Below, piece by piece: positions 62,479 to 64,000 of a DNA stretch of 64,000 bases (its first letter is position 1; every line of letters starts with the position of its first letter). The stretch spans positions 954,501 through 1,018,500 of the forward strand of contig OY365741.1 of assembly GCA_959347425.1 (NCBI GenBank), read 5' to 3'. Source of the stretch: an uncultured Amylibacter sp. (GTDB lineage Bacteria; Pseudomonadota; Alphaproteobacteria; Rhodobacterales; Rhodobacteraceae). The position numbers were made by a program, and so were the translations under genes. The notes below the pieces were generated by a model. It worked only from the letters and a program-made list of their open reading frames with translations, did not search any database and was not told the origin of the DNA.

Positions 62479-63483
62479 ATGACCACTCCGTTTGAGAATT
62501 TACAAACCCACTGCCGCGCCGATATGGCGCAGGTTAATCAGATGATTGACCACGCCATGCAATCGCACCATGCGCCACGGATTGGCGCGGTAAGCGGGCA
62601 TTTGATTGGCGCGGGCGGCAAACGTTTGCGCTCGCTTTTATGCTTGGCGGGGGCGCGGATTTGCGGTTATGACGGCGGGTTTCACATTCATCTGGCAACC
62701 GTGGTGGAATTCATTCACACCGCGACTTTGCTACACGATGATGTCGTGGATGAGAGCGATAAACGCCGCGGGCGCGAATCGGCAAATCTGCTCTGGGATA
62801 ATAAATCGTCGATTCTGGTCGGCGATTATTTGTTTGCCCGCGCGTTTCAATTGATGGTGCAGGTTGGCGATTTGGCGGTGCTGGATATGCTGTCCTCTGC
62901 TGCGGCGACTATTGCTGAGGGCGAAGTTTTACAGCTGAGCGCGGTGCAAAATATCGCGACAGATGAGGCGACTTATCTGCGGATTATCACGGGCAAAACG
63001 GCGGCGTTGTTTGCTGCCTCCTGTGGCGTGGGTGCGATTTTATCGGGTGCGGGGACGGCCAGCGAAACCGCACTTTATAATTACGGTGAGGCCTTGGGCA
63101 TGAGCTTTCAAATCGTTGATGATGTGCTGGATTACGATGGCAATTCTGCCGATTTGGGCAAAAATATCGGCGATGATTTTAGGGAGGGTAAGATGACCTT
63201 GCCCGTGATTATTGCCCTGCAACGGGGGGATACGGGTGAGCGGGTTTTTTGGCAAAGAGTGATGGAAACGGGCAAGCAAGAATCGGGTGATTTTGAACGG
63301 GCGAAAGAGCTGTTATTGAAATATGACGCGTTGGAAGAAACCAAAACACGGGCGCGGGCATTTGGTAGGCAGGCGCAAGAATCTCTGACTGGTTTGGGGG
63401 CTGGTTTGCGGACTACGGGGGCAGAGGATTTGGTGCAGATTTTGCATGACCAAATGGATTTTGTCGTCTCACGTATCTCGTAA
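62479..63483 (+). CDS. long-chain polyprenyl diphosphate synthase (octa-/decaprenyl)
   Basis: It makes the isoprenoid tail of ubiquinone. 334 aa; the two aspartate-rich motifs are LLHDDVVDESDKRRG (first) and FQIVDDVLDYDG (second), with GGKRLRSLLCL for isopentenyl diphosphate binding. The absence of bulky residues just before the first motif (FIHTATLLHDD) fits long-chain products. ATG at 62479 (MTTPFENLQTHC) is chosen, since the longer frame upstream crosses the divergent methyltransferase gene. Confidence 0.93.
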   Translation: MTTPFENLQTHCRADMAQVNQMIDHAMQSHHAPRIGAVSGHLIGAGGKRLRSLLCLAGARICGYDGGFHIHLATVVEFIHTATLLHDDVVDESDKRRGRESANLLWDNKSSILVGDYLFARAFQLMVQVGDLAVLDMLSSAAATIAEGEVLQLSAVQNIATDEATYLRIITGKTAALFAASCGVGAILSGAGTASETALYNYGEALGMSFQIVDDVLDYDGNSADLGKNIGDDFREGKMTLPVIIALQRGDTGERVFWQRVMETGKQESGDFERAKELLLKYDALEETKTRARAFGRQAQESLTGLGAGLRTTGAEDLVQILHDQMDFVVSRIS

Positions 63484-63499
63484 AATTTTAACCGACAAA

Positions 63500-63529
63500 G
63501 GGCATCATTCATCCCTAATCGCTAAACTA
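63500..63529. repeat. short heptad-like array at the mtaB 3' end
   Basis: CATCATT, CATCCCT, AATCGCT, AAACTAG in 7-bp register, overlapping the mtaB stop at 63527. It is more degenerate than the others. Confidence 0.5.
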
Positions 63530-64000
63530 GGCAAGCAGGGTTTTTTCATCATACCCAACAATCTTTGCAGACACAATTTGCCCCCTTACTTGGGGCGTGG
63601 CAAACATAACTTCGCTAAAATCCTCGCACCGTCCGCGAGTATCGCTCTCCATCAAAACCGAGCAAACCGACCCGACTTGCCGTTCAAAATGCGCAGCCCT
63701 CGCCGCCTCGCCCAAGCCACGTAAAACCGCCGCACGTTCTTTTATTATATCGGCAGGTAATTGCGGCATCCGCGCCGCAGGCGTTCCCACCCGCGCCGAA
63801 AAGCCAAAAACATGCAACCAAGTCAATCCGCACTCCGCCACCAAATCGCAGGACTGCTCAAACATCGCCGCCGTCTCTGTCGGGAAGCCCGCGATAATAT
63901 CCGCGCCAAAAACAATATCGGGTCGCGCCGCGCGAACCCTCGTGCAGAAATCAATCGCATCCTCGCGACAATGCCGCCGCTTCATCCGTTTCAAAATCAT
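63527..64000 (-). CDS. mtaB: tRNA (N6-threonylcarbamoyladenosine(37)-C2)-methylthiotransferase, C-terminal part
   Basis: A radical-SAM enzyme that thiomethylates t6A37 of tRNA. The 5' part lies outside the window; 157 codons are seen. MILKRMKRRHCREDAIDFC and ADIIAGFPTETAAMFEQSCDLVAECGLTWLHVFGFSARVGTPAARMPQLP are characteristic of the MtaB branch of the MiaB family. A short TRAM-like end follows, TRGRCEDFSEVMF. Confidence 0.9.
   Translation of the reverse strand: MILKRMKRRHCREDAIDFCTRVRAARPDIVFGADIIAGFPTETAAMFEQSCDLVAECGLTWLHVFGFSARVGTPAARMPQLPADIIKERAAVLRGLGEAARAAHFERQVGSVCSVLMESDTRGRCEDFSEVMFATPQVRGQIVSAKIVGYDEKTLLA

Overview
The window is chromosomal DNA of a Gram-negative alphaproteobacterium of middling G+C content, probably marine. 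The evidence is Kdo/lipopolysaccharide genes (kdsA, kdsD, waaA), the mreBCD-mrdA-rodA shape cluster, a soluble NAD-linked formate dehydrogenase, ETF-quinone oxidoreductase, the glnB-glnA pair, a Slam-type outer-membrane translocator, and a catabolic cluster for a quaternary-ammonium compatible solute. There is no 16S rRNA, so I do not name a genus. Genes at both ends are cut by the window (rplJ on the left, mtaB on the right). I saw no phage, IS transposase, CRISPR array or rRNA.

Layout. 1-2750: the secE-nusG-rplK-rplA operon and the start of rplJ, all minus strand, with recognisable promoters, a terminator and an rplJ leader. 2773-5460: two orphan small genes behind a duplicated promoter block, a fatty-acid desaturase, and a small operon of two tandem 13-codon micro-ORFs translationally coupled to a DUF4760-like membrane protein. 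5520-8825: leuA, then a GmrSD-like DUF262/HNH protein. 8883-16340: a betaine-type catabolic cluster (enolase-superfamily epimerase, MDR dehydrogenase, dimethylglycine-dehydrogenase-like flavoprotein, divergent Rieske oxygenase and aldehyde dehydrogenase). 16388-18096: a split HipA-like kinase/HIRAN pair. 18297-20085: glnB-glnA. 20183-21454: a DNA methyltransferase fused to an HNH nuclease domain. 21533-28544: a hydroxyacid dehydrogenase and the shape genes. 28708-31906: radC and maeB. 32269-33472: a surface-lipoprotein candidate and an unknown membrane protein. 33639-40242: the formate dehydrogenase cluster and Slam. 40457-45455: tRNA-Arg, a phosphotransferase, lysA, nadK, glyA. 45615-47722: a type II restriction-modification pair. 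47737-52563: Kdo/LPS genes plus greA. 52702-64000: an S8 protease, ETF-QO, a TPR protein, ispE, tag, an EAL protein, a YdcH-like protein, a tRNA methyltransferase, a polyprenyl synthase and mtaB.

Two layers of structure lie on top of the genes. First, arrays of a 7-bp repeat (TTAGTGA and variants) sit at many intergenic borders. They often supply the last codon and stop of the neighbouring gene, and they tend to flank accessory insertions in inverted orientation. Second, a 340-390 bp non-coding element occurs twice in opposite orientation (25621-26007 and 42863-43200). The least explained candidate system is the micro-ORF pair at 4688-4801: the two peptides (M-T-T-T-Y-I-Q-K-E-E-Y-G-G and M-N-T-T-C-I-P-K-E-K-Y-G-G) share 9 of 13 residues while six of those nine codons differ only synonymously, which suggests selection on the peptide itself.
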